Source: an uncultured Aquimarina sp.
GTDB taxonomy: Bacteria; Bacteroidota; Bacteroidia; Flavobacteriales; Flavobacteriaceae
Length of the DNA stretch: 52,491 nt
Assembly (NCBI GenBank): GCA_947495425.1
Contig: CANLYR010000030.1
Span: 1 to 52,491, forward strand
Direction of reading: 5' to 3'
The notes beneath the pieces are model-generated. The model was not told the origin of the DNA and made no database searches. It saw nothing but the letters and a program-made list of their open reading frames with translations. A program made the translations under genes and the position numbers. Of this stretch, positions 1 to 8,418 are shown piece by piece (position 1 is the first letter of the stretch; each line of letters starts with the position of its first letter).

Positions 1-4
1 TATT

Positions 5-23
5 TCGAAGAGAAGCTCTTCGA
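5..23. repeat. Perfect short hairpin at window edge
   Basis: An 8-bp perfect inverted repeat (TCGAAGAG, 3-nt spacer, CTCTTCGA) lies just beyond the 3' end of the leftward TPR gene. No clear U-tract follows on either strand, so terminator function is uncertain. A second small dyad (GTAATT...AATTAC) follows at about 31-47. Confidence 0.35.
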
Positions 24-71
24 TAGACTTGTAATTGCTGGAATTACAGGATTATGATTAAAAACGGATAT

Positions 72-1268
72 TCAAATATTTTTATTTATATTTTGAAATT
101 TCTTATCAAGAATACTATCAATTTTGATTAACTTATTCATGAAAAACAATTGTTTCTCTAGATCTTTATTTTTTTTGTAGAAATTAACTAAAGCTTCGTA
201 AGCAATTTTAGTTTCTTTTATGGTTTCTGGATTGTTAGTATATATTGAATCAATTTTGAGAAGATAGTTTTCGTATTGGTTGTAGTTATTTTTGTCATAA
301 TATCCCTTAGATATAATTAGATATATTGATGCTATTCTAGCTTTTCTATTATTTATGAGTTGAGTACTTTTTTTGAGACTATCCAATGCTTTTTCACTTT
401 TACCTGATAATTGCATTGTTGAGCCATAGCAAGCCAAGAACATAGGATACATGTATTTATTTTTAGACTTTAATGATTCTTTTATCCCTAATTCATTAAT
501 AATTTTAGCAGAATCTAATTTTCTAAGTACATTATAAATATTGGCTAGTCTGAATAATGATTTTAAATATTGCCTTTCCTGTTCATAATCCTTTTTTTTC
601 TCCTTTTTATTAAAATATTTAATATTTTCTCTAAATATTTCCAGCGCTTCTTCTCTTTGATTTGTAACATTTTTAAGGTTACCTATATTATGTTTTATAA
701 CAATTTGTTGAAATTCATTCTTTTCTTGAATAGCTATTTTTTGTGCTTCCAAAAATTTAGATAAAGCTTCATCATATTTAGCCAAATAATAATAGGCTAT
801 ACCTTTTTGGATATACCCTTTTATAATTAACTCTTTGTTACTGATTTTAGAACCGTACTTTATAATACTGTCTGTATATTCTAATGCTTTATTTTCATCA
901 GAAACTTGAGATAGAAGAAAATAACCATTCGCAATTTTAATAGGATCATTAGTGTTTTTTGCACGTTTCAAATAAGCGTTGGCATAAATTTTAGCAACAT
1001 CAAAATTATTTCCACTTTCGTAATAATATTTCTTAAGTGAACTATAGGATTCATTTTTTAAAGAATCATTTTTTATAATCTGTGAATTAAATCTTACTGT
1101 TAATGTAGGATTTTCTTTTGCTATGTTAAAAATTAATAATCCCACAAATAAAAAACACGTGCCAAGTAATTGTTTTTTTTTCACTTTGTTTTGGTTATAA
1201 AATTTTAATGTGTGTTTAAATATATCTATAAAATATGAAGGAATTAAAATTATTTTTAAAACACTCAT
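72..1268 (-). CDS. TPR-repeat membrane-anchored protein lacking an output domain
   Basis: A 398-residue protein with one hydrophobic segment near residues 33-50 followed by tetratricopeptide-like helical repeats from about residue 80 to the end (for example the AYYYLAKYDEALSKFLEAQK repeat). Bacteroidota have many regulators built from TPRs plus a C-terminal AraC- or LuxR-type helix-turn-helix. This one ends right after the last repeat, at a TGA, and the remaining bases to the window edge encode no such domain in any frame. It is therefore either a TPR-only signalling or scaffold protein or a regulator that has lost its DNA-binding end. The gene is visibly AT-rich. It is transcribed away from the small gene at 1400, with a dyad element between them. 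Specific function unknown. Confidence 0.75.
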   Translation of the reverse strand: MSVLKIILIPSYFIDIFKHTLKFYNQNKVKKKQLLGTCFLFVGLLIFNIAKENPTLTVRFNSQIIKNDSLKNESYSSLKKYYYESGNNFDVAKIYANAYLKRAKNTNDPIKIANGYFLLSQVSDENKALEYTDSIIKYGSKISNKELIIKGYIQKGIAYYYLAKYDEALSKFLEAQKIAIQEKNEFQQIVIKHNIGNLKNVTNQREEALEIFRENIKYFNKKEKKKDYEQERQYLKSLFRLANIYNVLRKLDSAKIINELGIKESLKSKNKYMYPMFLACYGSTMQLSGKSEKALDSLKKSTQLINNRKARIASIYLIISKGYYDKNNYNQYENYLLKIDSIYTNNPETIKETKIAYEALVNFYKKNKDLEKQLFFMNKLIKIDSILDKKFQNINKNI

Positions 1269-1302
1269 TTACAGAGGTGTATTAGATTAATTGAAATCTC
1301 TG

Positions 1303-1332
1303 TTTATAAATAAACAAATGCTTATTTATAAA
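1303..1332. promoter_or_regulatory. 11-bp perfect dyad between divergent genes
   Basis: TTTATAAATAA and TTATTTATAAA form a perfect inverted repeat with an 8-nt spacer, midway between the leftward TPR gene and the promoter of the rightward gene at 1400. Position and symmetry fit an operator, but no partner regulator is known. Confidence 0.35.
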
Positions 1333-1348
1333 TCACGACTACCTCCCC

Positions 1349-1380
1349 TTGCAAACCAATCATTCACCTCCCTACATTTG
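1349..1380 (+). promoter_or_regulatory. Predicted Bacteroidota-type promoter
   Basis: TTG at 1349-1351, a 21-nt spacer and TACATTTG at 1373-1380 match the TTG/TAnnTTTG pattern of this phylum. Transcription would start near 1387, so the gene must begin at ATG 1400 and not at the upstream in-frame TTG at 1349. Confidence 0.55.
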
Positions 1381-1399
1381 GCTCCATCAAAACCAAACA

Positions 1400-1690
1400 A
1401 TGGAAACCAATCCACAACAGTATAAACACGAATACATCAAAGAAATTTTACAAGTATTACATCTTACCATGGATACCTTTATGTACAATCTGGTACATCA
1501 TAGTCCATATGAAATTATCCTGTATTGCTGGATGACTAAATGCTACCAAAAACAAATCCCAACCGATCAGGCGATACAACAAATCTATAAAGCCAGAAAC
1601 ATGTATTTGTTGAGAGCAACAGCAGACAGATATCAGGGATCAGGAGTTAAGAAGAAACAAGTTGAGTTGTGTGAGTACCCCTTGCCCTAA
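1400..1690 (+). CDS. Small hypothetical protein
   Basis: About 96 residues from ATG 1400, chosen because a good promoter ends at 1380. The product is probably soluble and helical, rich in Tyr, Gln and His, with no signal peptide or membrane segment. I do not recognise the family. It sits between a TPR protein and a run of decayed small genes, an accessory-type setting. A complex inverted repeat begins 14 bases after the stop. No function is proposed. Confidence 0.6.
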   Translation: METNPQQYKHEYIKEILQVLHLTMDTFMYNLVHHSPYEIILYCWMTKCYQKQIPTDQAIQQIYKARNMYLLRATADRYQGSGVKKKQVELCEYPLP

Positions 1691-1703
1691 GTAGTGAGTA
1701 CTT

Positions 1704-1762
1704 CCTCTTCTGCTCGTATCAAAGTCAAAGCGCTTTGTACACGCGTATCAAAGCAGAAGAGG
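1704..1762. repeat. Nested inverted and direct repeat structure
   Basis: Outer arms CCTCTTCTGCT (1704-1714) and AGCAGAAGAGG (1752-1762) are perfectly complementary. Inside are two direct copies of CGTATCAAAG (1715-1724 and 1744-1753, the second overlapping the right arm by 2 bases) and the palindrome CAAAGCGCTTTG (1726-1737). It may act as a terminator for the gene ending at 1690, but it lacks a U-tract and is unusually elaborate. Confidence 0.6.
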
Positions 1763-1865
1763 GTTGGGTAAGGATAGTACACCATAAAATAAGTGTTAAC
1801 ACATAACTTATTAAGAACAAAAACGAAGCAATATTCTAATCATAATACATTATAAATAATAAATC

Positions 1866-2048
1866 ATGAGAAATATTATCCAGGATCAATTAACCCAATA
1901 AGACAAAGACACTGCAGAACAACTGGTCACACAGCTAGAAGCTATGTTTACCGGTAAACTAACAGCCCTCACCGAAAAAGTAGCCGAGCTAAAACAGTTT
2001 TTTGCACGTACTAAAAGTACTGCTCAAACTGACGAAACAGGAGAATAA
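1866..2048 (+). pseudogene. Small coiled-coil gene with in-frame stop
   Basis: An ATG at 1866 opens a frame of 60 codons that would be a normal short, charged, helical protein (segment EAMFTGKLTALTEKVAEL after codon 26), but codon 12 is TAA at 1899-1901. Codon use after the stop remains protein-like, which suggests recent inactivation or readthrough. It is followed by further coding-like fragments. Family unknown. Confidence 0.5.
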
Positions 2049-2057
2049 GCAAAATAA

Positions 2058-2319
2058 ATCACCCTGTGGGCCATTGTAACGTTCCTGAAGGCCAAAAAGA
2101 CGAAGCGTTTAACTCGGTTAGCTAAAATTTTAACCGCTGAAGTTAAATTTTTAAGGTACAAGGTTGAAATTTCAAAGCGATAGGTTAAAAATCTTGCCGT
2201 CTCGAGCTAAACCCTTCGTCAAAAAGGCCCTCGAGAAGGCCAAAAAGGCCCATGACATGGTCTTTGGCGTTAAACAGAAGGTCTACAAGGTTGAATTTTT
2301 GACCTTGGTAGCTAAATGA
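2058..2319 (+). pseudogene. Two frame-broken coding remnants
   Basis: In the same frame as the preceding remnant, 2058-2083 plus onward to TAG at 2181 reads as a Lys/Leu-rich helix (TFLKAKKTKRLTRLAKIL). In another frame, 2215-2319 reads as a similar basic segment (KALEKAKKAHDMVFGVKQK) ending at TGA. The two share DNA words (AAGGCCAAAAAG, TACAAGGTTGAA), so they may be a decayed internal duplication. No intact gene remains and the function is unknown. Confidence 0.35.
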
Positions 2320-2379
2320 CGGGAGTTTACGGTCCGCCTGTTAATGGATGAGTAAGCAGTAAGCGGTTTGCAGTTTTGA

Positions 2380-2601
2380 GTTAGTACCACTGGAGGACCT
2401 GAGGAGTTTGCGGACAAATTGGAGATTTCAAAAACGAAGTTATATCGTATGATCAACATTATGAAATCGTTAGAGGCTCCAATCACCTATGATTTTGGAA
2501 TCCAAAGTTTTGTCTATGAAAAAGCAGTTGGATTTCAATTTGGTTTTGTAACGCTTCAACAAGGGGGAGTATACAGAATCTGTGAGTTTGTGAGTGGATG
2601 A
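2380..2601 (+). pseudogene. Fragment of small winged-helix regulator, relative of the gene at 48511
   Basis: The frame reads EFADKLEISKTKLYRMINIM, then KSLEAPITYDFGIQSFVYEK, then AVGFQFGF. It matches the intact protein at 48511-48783 position by position (ELAIKLGISRTKLYRMIAIM, KELNAPVVFDEALQSYVYNE, EVGLAFGF). The N-terminal helix is missing: a TGA stands at 2377 and no ATG precedes the helix-turn-helix. A TTG at 2419 could start a stub. I read it as a truncated copy of the same DeoR/HTH_11-like family. Confidence 0.65.
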
Positions 2602-2669
2602 GTTTATGAAGGAGGTGAGTTTTGGAGGAAGTGAGTATGAAGTGAAATACAAAAAATCATAAAAAGCTT

Positions 2670-2717
2670 CCTCCCTACCACGGGTGGGGAGGTGTCGCCT
2701 CGTGGCGACGGAGGGGG
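2670..2717. repeat. Tandem GC-rich hairpins, REP-like element
   Basis: First hairpin: CCTCCCTACC, loop ACG, GGTGGGGAGG (2670-2692; one G-T pair). Second hairpin: GTCGCC, loop TCGT, GGCGAC (2694-2709), followed by GGAGGGGG. The high GC content contrasts with the surrounding DNA. It lies past the 3' end of the leftward permease gene and could also terminate transcription. Confidence 0.55.
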
Positions 2718-2774
2718 TCTTTGTTTTAGTTCATCTATTTTAGACCTTTAGACCCGAGTTTCTATATCAAAAAA

Positions 2775-5700
2775 CTATTCTTCTTCAACGGGTTTTATAT
2801 TATCATCAGAATTTCTATCGATGAGTTTATTATAGGGGTCAATACCAGCTTTTACAGGAAGTTTATCGGTCACAATGGTAAATGTATTTTCCCCTGCCTC
2901 AAGCCATTTGCGCTCGAGGTAATAGGGGTTTTTAAGCGGTACTTCCTGATCATCTACACGGTCTTCACCAAACAATCCAACTTCGATATAATTGGTTGCA
3001 TCATCAGTGCGCTCTTCCTTCCCTTTATTATCATAATAGATCTTCTTTGCATCTACAGTAAATGTAGTTTCGTAGTTGCCGTTATTAAGTTTTTTTGTTT
3101 TAGCTGCTGTAACCCGGTTCTCATACATTACGATCTTTTTAAAACCATCTTCTACAGCATATTGCAATGAATCTGGAGTTACGTTATATAGGGCCTCATA
3201 CAGATTTTCTGAAGTAGGGTAGACTTCTTTTTCAAAGTTTTTGTATTCGTTTAGAAAGTTTTTAAGGGCTGCGTTGATTTTATCTTCACCAATAAGGTCT
3301 TGCAATTCATACATTATCATAGATCCCTTTTGATACCAGATATGTTGTCCTGTTTCGACATTAATGAGTGCACGTTCGGGTTTAAAACTAAACGCTCTGT
3401 TTCGTAAATAAGCATCCAAAGAATATTTTAAGAAGTTTTTGATTCCGTTTTCTCCATATTCATGCTTCATGGTCATTAGCGAAGTGTATTCTGCCAAGGT
3501 TTCAGAAATAATATTGGCACCAGTTGTTTTACTGGGCGTTACGATATGCCCCCACCATTGATGGGCCACCTCATGAGCCGTTACTCTAAAGGCGTAGTTA
3601 AAATCTTCGGCTTTATCAAAATCGGCGGCGAATCCAAAATCTTCAGAATAAGGGATGGTCGTTACAAAAGATTGTGCAAAAGTGGCATGTGCAGGAAATT
3701 CTACAATGCGTAACACAGAATTTGGATATTCAGAAAAATTCTCAGAACAATAGTCCAGAGCTACCTTGGCTCCGTCAATGAAGTACAGGAGATTACGTTT
3801 GTGTTGCGCAGTGTGATAAATCTCGATAGCAACTTTTTTACCGCTAGGAGCCGTCCAACTTGATTGCGCTACATCATATTTTGCAGATACTACATTAAAA
3901 AATAGATCGGTTTGTGACTCGAGTGTATAGTGATAGTAAGCTCTGTTATTCTCTTTCCATTTTTTTACTAGTTTCCCTGGAGCCAAAGCCGTTTGATCTG
4001 CTGCCGTGCTTACAACGGCTTCAAAATTGATATAATTCGCATCTTCATTAAACAAATTTTTCTTAAGCGCCGTGGTATCACTGCGAGGTGGGAACAGGTA
4101 ATCCAGCTTTTCTAAATCATGTTTTTTACGCACCCCATTATCATAGATACTTCGGTCATAATGAAACTCAGGAAATATGGTGTGGTTAAAGAACGAGCCA
4201 TTGTATAATACTTCAGTTTCCTTTGCATTTGCAAATCCTTTGGTTTTTGCAGTTATGACAACAGTAAGATCAGCTTTTTCATTAGGCTGCAAGCTTGTAG
4301 GCAACGTATAGAAGTACATTCTATAGGTAGAGTCTACTATAACAGGTATAAGCTCTTTACCATTATATACTACTTTTTCAAATTGTATATGCTCCCCTGG
4401 ATATGCAACATTAAGCAATAATGTATCTATTGGAGTTGTATACGTATTAATGACCTTAAATTCTCCTTGTGCATGTATACTTCGCTCCATGGGGAATATA
4501 TCAATATACGCTTTGAGATCAGTAATTTGTGGATGTGGCTTACCGATTAGTTTAGCGTATTTCTTTTCGGCCTCGGCCTCTATTTTTTCAGATACATCAC
4601 CGCTGGTAATTGTATTTAAAACTTTTAAATTATAGTAGCTATATCCAGCTACGGCTACAAAGGCTATGACTATCACGGCCAAGGTTCCTATAGTTTTGAG
4701 GTTAAATCGTTGTTTTGCAAGCGTTAGCCTTTCTTTGGCTGTAGAAAAGAAGCCACGTGTCCAGAACAAGCCACCGATAACCATCAATATGGTGGTCAAT
4801 AAGATCCAATATAAATTTAGCCATGTGATGCCCTCGAGATAATGACCAAAACCATTGAGATCACTAATAAAAAAAGGAGTCGTACCGCCATAAATCAACA
4901 TAGGATTAGTGCTTTTAAAAGCCAGAGTAACCAATAAGGGTAACCCTACATAAAGTACAATCACTATAAAATGACCTAAAAACTTATTGTTAACCAATAC
5001 ATGAACAAAAAATGCAAGTAAAATGGTAGTTACAAATCCAGGAAAAAGGATTCCAAAAGTATAGGTTAAATATAGATCAAATTCATATGTGAAATATCCA
5101 TTGATGGTTTGAAATAAAACACCAATGATAATAGTAACCAGGGCTAGAACAAAGGAAATGCCTAGTAGTGCTATGATTTTTGAAAAATATAAACTAGAAT
5201 TACTTATCGGTAGTGCATCATAGAATACAAAAGTTTTATTTTTTCGGGTGCTGTGAACAGCCTCTCCAGAATAGATAACTAATATAATTATGGCTAGTAA
5301 GGATATTCCTCCCGACACAAAAACCATAATATATCTTGTTAGCGGCAAATTTGGAGTTCCATACGTTTCATTGGCAAGAAATACGATAGCCAACGACATC
5401 AGTACGCCAATAAGTAATAGTATACTAAAAACAGGATCTTTAAGTATCGATAGGAATTCAATTTTACTAAGTGATATTAAGTTTTGTCTTCCGGTGTTTT
5501 TAGAAAAAACCTGGGTTACAGAGTGCACTAGTGATGGATGATATACATCAGTATTAGTTTTTTTCTCTTTTTTGCTTGAGCGTAAAAACGTTTTATAATT
5601 AAATCTGAAGATGGTGACTAAAAAGAATATCAAACCGATCCCTAACCAAAGTATTCGGTTTAACAAAAATGTACCGTATAGAGGTAATTGATTTATATTA

Positions 5701-6377
5701 AGCTCATTAATAGACCAATATTTTGTGACATAGGTAAAGGTTCCTCCTCCAAATGGATCTAAATAAGCAAGTAACCATTGATTGTCTAAATCTCTTAATA
5801 AGCCTTCGGATAGTGTGCTTAATAAAAACAGGCAGATCCCACCTAAATAGATGATAGACATTTTTTTGAAGAACGCCATTAGGCAAAAAAACAAAGAACC
5901 TACTAAGAGTGCATTAACCTGCAAAAACAAAAGAAAAGGTAGCAGATAAGAGTAACTATTAAATGTGGTATATTCTCCATAGTCGGGTCGTTCTAGAAAA
6001 CTACCAATTGCAAAACCGATGATCGTACCGATTACTACAAAAATATTGAGTACGGTAACGATAGTAAAACTCCCTAAAAACCGACCGAGAACGTAAGATT
6101 TTTGTGGTATCGGAAACGTAAAATAGGTTTGTGCGGTTTTATGATCCTGATCTCTAAAAATGGGGACACCCATAATAGCCGCATAAAAGAAAATGGATAA
6201 TACAGAAATGCCAACCATACCGCCTGCAATACTATTTGGGCTATTCACAAACTCTGCTGTAGACGATCTCTGAAGTATAGAAAATAACACGGCAAGTCCT
6301 AATCCTAATGTCATGTAGATCCAAGTGACGGGCCTTTTTAGACGATATTTTAATTCAAATACAAAAATTTCTATCAT
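2775..6377 (-). CDS. ABC transporter permease fused to M1-family zinc peptidase
   Basis: A 1200-residue membrane protein. Residues 1-560 hold two sets of ABC-2 type permease helices; a further helix lies near 575-595. From about 600 to the end is a peptidase-M1-like domain. The zinc site HEVAH is at 935-939, and the downstream glutamate (SETLAEY) comes after 19 residues where classical M1 enzymes have 18. No GxMEN exopeptidase motif is visible before HEVAH. The fusion is a known Bacteroidota architecture, but its substrate is not established. Its start overlaps the stop of the ABC ATPase gene by four bases (ATGA), so the two form an operon and probably one transporter complex. Ends in an acidic tail. 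Confidence 0.9.
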   Translation of the reverse strand: MIEIFVFELKYRLKRPVTWIYMTLGLGLAVLFSILQRSSTAEFVNSPNSIAGGMVGISVLSIFFYAAIMGVPIFRDQDHKTAQTYFTFPIPQKSYVLGRFLGSFTIVTVLNIFVVIGTIIGFAIGSFLERPDYGEYTTFNSYSYLLPFLLFLQVNALLVGSLFFCLMAFFKKMSIIYLGGICLFLLSTLSEGLLRDLDNQWLLAYLDPFGGGTFTYVTKYWSINELNINQLPLYGTFLLNRILWLGIGLIFFLVTIFRFNYKTFLRSSKKEKKTNTDVYHPSLVHSVTQVFSKNTGRQNLISLSKIEFLSILKDPVFSILLLIGVLMSLAIVFLANETYGTPNLPLTRYIMVFVSGGISLLAIIILVIYSGEAVHSTRKNKTFVFYDALPISNSSLYFSKIIALLGISFVLALVTIIIGVLFQTINGYFTYEFDLYLTYTFGILFPGFVTTILLAFFVHVLVNNKFLGHFIVIVLYVGLPLLVTLAFKSTNPMLIYGGTTPFFISDLNGFGHYLEGITWLNLYWILLTTILMVIGGLFWTRGFFSTAKERLTLAKQRFNLKTIGTLAVIVIAFVAVAGYSYYNLKVLNTITSGDVSEKIEAEAEKKYAKLIGKPHPQITDLKAYIDIFPMERSIHAQGEFKVINTYTTPIDTLLLNVAYPGEHIQFEKVVYNGKELIPVIVDSTYRMYFYTLPTSLQPNEKADLTVVITAKTKGFANAKETEVLYNGSFFNHTIFPEFHYDRSIYDNGVRKKHDLEKLDYLFPPRSDTTALKKNLFNEDANYINFEAVVSTAADQTALAPGKLVKKWKENNRAYYHYTLESQTDLFFNVVSAKYDVAQSSWTAPSGKKVAIEIYHTAQHKRNLLYFIDGAKVALDYCSENFSEYPNSVLRIVEFPAHATFAQSFVTTIPYSEDFGFAADFDKAEDFNYAFRVTAHEVAHQWWGHIVTPSKTTGANIISETLAEYTSLMTMKHEYGENGIKNFLKYSLDAYLRNRAFSFKPERALINVETGQHIWYQKGSMIMYELQDLIGEDKINAALKNFLNEYKNFEKEVYPTSENLYEALYNVTPDSLQYAVEDGFKKIVMYENRVTAAKTKKLNNGNYETTFTVDAKKIYYDNKGKEERTDDATNYIEVGLFGEDRVDDQEVPLKNPYYLERKWLEAGENTFTIVTDKLPVKAGIDPYNKLIDRNSDDNIKPVEEE

Positions 6378-7261
6378 ACAGCTGCCTCCTGTTGTTCTTT
6401 TTTATTAATACAATAGAAGTAGAAATCTTCCAGATCATTAGGCACAGCTTCAAAACCATCACCAGGATTAGCTTCGCTATATATATTTACATAAAATTGA
6501 CCACCTCTTAGATAATTTGACAACATTGTAAACTCGTTTTCAATAGTTTCCATGTCAGATTTGTCAATGTGTTTTCGATACACTTTACCATTTAATGTAT
6601 CGGATAAGACTTGTGGATTACCTTGAACCAGGATTTTACCTTCATTAAAAACAGCCATATTTTGGCATAAGTTTGTAACATCATCTACAATATGTGTGCT
6701 TAGAATTACTACGGCATCTTCGCCCAACTCACTTAATAAATTATGAAAACGATTACGCTCCAGAGGATCCAATCCGGCAGTTGGTTCATCAACAATAATC
6801 AATTTTGGATTGCCCAACAAAGCCTGAGCAATACCAAAACGTTGGCGCATGCCACCTGAGTAGTCTCCCAGATTACGACTTCTAAATTTATACAGATTTA
6901 CCTTGTGTAATAAATCTGCAACATATTCTTTGCGTTCTCCTTTGTTGGTAATTCCTTTTACTTTTGCAATGTGATCGAGCATCATCTCTGCTGATACCTT
7001 GGGGTACACGCCAAAGTCTTGTGGCAAATATCCTAATATTTTTCTAAGTGCTTCGGGCTGTTTAAAAACATCAATGCCCTCAAAATCTATGGTCCCAGAA
7101 TCAGCTAATTGTAGCGTAGCAATGGTTCTCATTAGTGTTGATTTTCCTGCTCCATTGGGTCCCAGGAGACCAAACATTCCTTTTTCTAGTGTTAAATTAA
7201 CAGCATTCAAAGCTTGAGTGCCATTTGGATAGGTTTTGTTGAGATTTTTTATGATTAGCAT
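6374..7261 (-). CDS. ABC transporter ATP-binding protein
   Basis: A 295-residue cytoplasmic ATPase with Walker A GPNGAGKST (34-42), signature YSGGMRQ (134-140) and Walker B LIIVDEP (154-160), followed by the usual TAGLDP. The C-terminal extension of about 75 residues fits ABC-2 type exporters. It is translationally coupled (ATGA overlap) to the permease/M1 fusion, which it presumably energises. Substrate unknown. It is divergent from hemB. Confidence 0.93.
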   Translation of the reverse strand: MLIIKNLNKTYPNGTQALNAVNLTLEKGMFGLLGPNGAGKSTLMRTIATLQLADSGTIDFEGIDVFKQPEALRKILGYLPQDFGVYPKVSAEMMLDHIAKVKGITNKGERKEYVADLLHKVNLYKFRSRNLGDYSGGMRQRFGIAQALLGNPKLIIVDEPTAGLDPLERNRFHNLLSELGEDAVVILSTHIVDDVTNLCQNMAVFNEGKILVQGNPQVLSDTLNGKVYRKHIDKSDMETIENEFTMLSNYLRGGQFYVNIYSEANPGDGFEAVPNDLEDFYFYCINKKEQQEAAV

Positions 7262-7345
7262 GGGCTTAAAATTTGCAGGTCAAAATATTCCTAATGATGT
7301 ATTCATTGTTATGTTAGTAGCAGTTGTTAAGGTTTTGTTACAATA

Positions 7346-7377
7346 TTTGATATATTTTTTAAGTACAGCTACCTTTA
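7346..7377 (+). promoter_or_regulatory. Predicted hemB promoter
   Basis: TTTG at 7346-7349, a 20-nt spacer and TACCTTTA at 7370-7377 (one mismatch to TAnnTTTG). The predicted start near 7384 leaves a leader of about 38 nt before ATG 7422. Confidence 0.4.
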
Positions 7378-7421
7378 ATTATATAAGTATCTTTACACCT
7401 ATCAAATTATAGAGATTAAGC

Positions 7422-8396
7422 ATGCAACAACTTCGCAGAAACAGAAGACTTAGAACCAATGATGCTATTCGTTCTTTAGTTAGAGAACACACAATTACCC
7501 CACATGATTTTTTGGTTCCCCTTTTTGTAATTGAGGGGAAAAATAGTAAAGAAGAAATTTTATCTATGCCAGGATATTACAGGTATAGTTTGGATATGAT
7601 TAGTAGTGAAGTAAAAGAACTATGGTCTCTGGGATTAAAATCTGTATTGGTATTTGTAAAAGTACCCGATGATCTCAAAGATAATAAAGGTACCGAAGCA
7701 CTGAATCCCGAAGGATTGATGCAACGAGCAATCAAAACCATAAAAGAAGCAGTACCTGAGATGTTGGTAATGACCGATGTGGCATTAGATCCGTATTCAT
7801 CATATGGTCACGATGGCATCGTAGAAGATGGATATATTGTTAATGATCAAACGTGTAAAGTTTTAGCAGAAATGTCCTTGTCTCATGCGCAGGCAGGAGC
7901 AGATTTTGTAGCTCCAAGCGATATGATGGATGGTCGTATTTTGGCAATTCGCGAAGTATTAGAAAAAGAGAACTTCAAAAATACAGGGATCATGAGTTAT
8001 AGTGCTAAATATGCCTCTGCATTTTATGGACCTTTTAGAGATGCATTAGACTCTGCACCGGGATTTGGAGATAAAAAGACCTACCAAATGGATTTTGCAA
8101 ATCGTGATGAGGCGATCAAAGAAACCATAATGGATATCGAAGAAGGTGCAGATATCGTAATGGTAAAACCTGGATTATGTTATTTGGATGTGGTAAGAGA
8201 TATTAGCGATGTAGTCGACGTACCCGTTGCAGTATATCAGGTAAGTGGCGAATATGCTATGCTAAAGGCTGCAGCCGAAAAAGGATGGCTGGACCACGAT
8301 GCTGTGATGTTAGAACAAATTATGGCAATCAAAAGAGCAGGAGCACAAATCATTGCCAGTTATTTTGCCAAGGATGTGGTAAAATTGTTGGGTTGA
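7422..8396 (+). CDS. hemB: Delta-aminolevulinic acid dehydratase (porphobilinogen synthase)
   Basis: A 324-residue cytosolic enzyme that condenses two 5-aminolevulinate molecules into porphobilinogen in haem synthesis. The two Schiff-base lysines are K196 (SYSAK) and K249 (MVKPG). The metal-binding stretch at 119-132 reads DVALDPYSSYGHDG, so the three zinc cysteines of the animal and yeast enzymes are replaced by Ala, Asp and Asp. This is the magnesium-dependent bacterial type. Length is normal. A TerB-like gene follows after 22 bases on the same strand. Confidence 0.96.
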   Translation: MQQLRRNRRLRTNDAIRSLVREHTITPHDFLVPLFVIEGKNSKEEILSMPGYYRYSLDMISSEVKELWSLGLKSVLVFVKVPDDLKDNKGTEALNPEGLMQRAIKTIKEAVPEMLVMTDVALDPYSSYGHDGIVEDGYIVNDQTCKVLAEMSLSHAQAGADFVAPSDMMDGRILAIREVLEKENFKNTGIMSYSAKYASAFYGPFRDALDSAPGFGDKKTYQMDFANRDEAIKETIMDIEEGADIVMVKPGLCYLDVVRDISDVVDVPVAVYQVSGEYAMLKAAAEKGWLDHDAVMLEQIMAIKRAGAQIIASYFAKDVVKLLG

Positions 8397-8418
8397 TCGA
8401 GATAAAAAAGAATACGTT

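Noticed and set aside
1349..1399. Upstream TTG start for the small gene at 1400
   Set aside because: It coincides with the -33 element of a good promoter, so this stretch would not be in the transcript.
5290..5541. Plus-strand 83-codon frame inside the permease gene
   Set aside because: Antisense to a well-supported membrane domain; no independent evidence.
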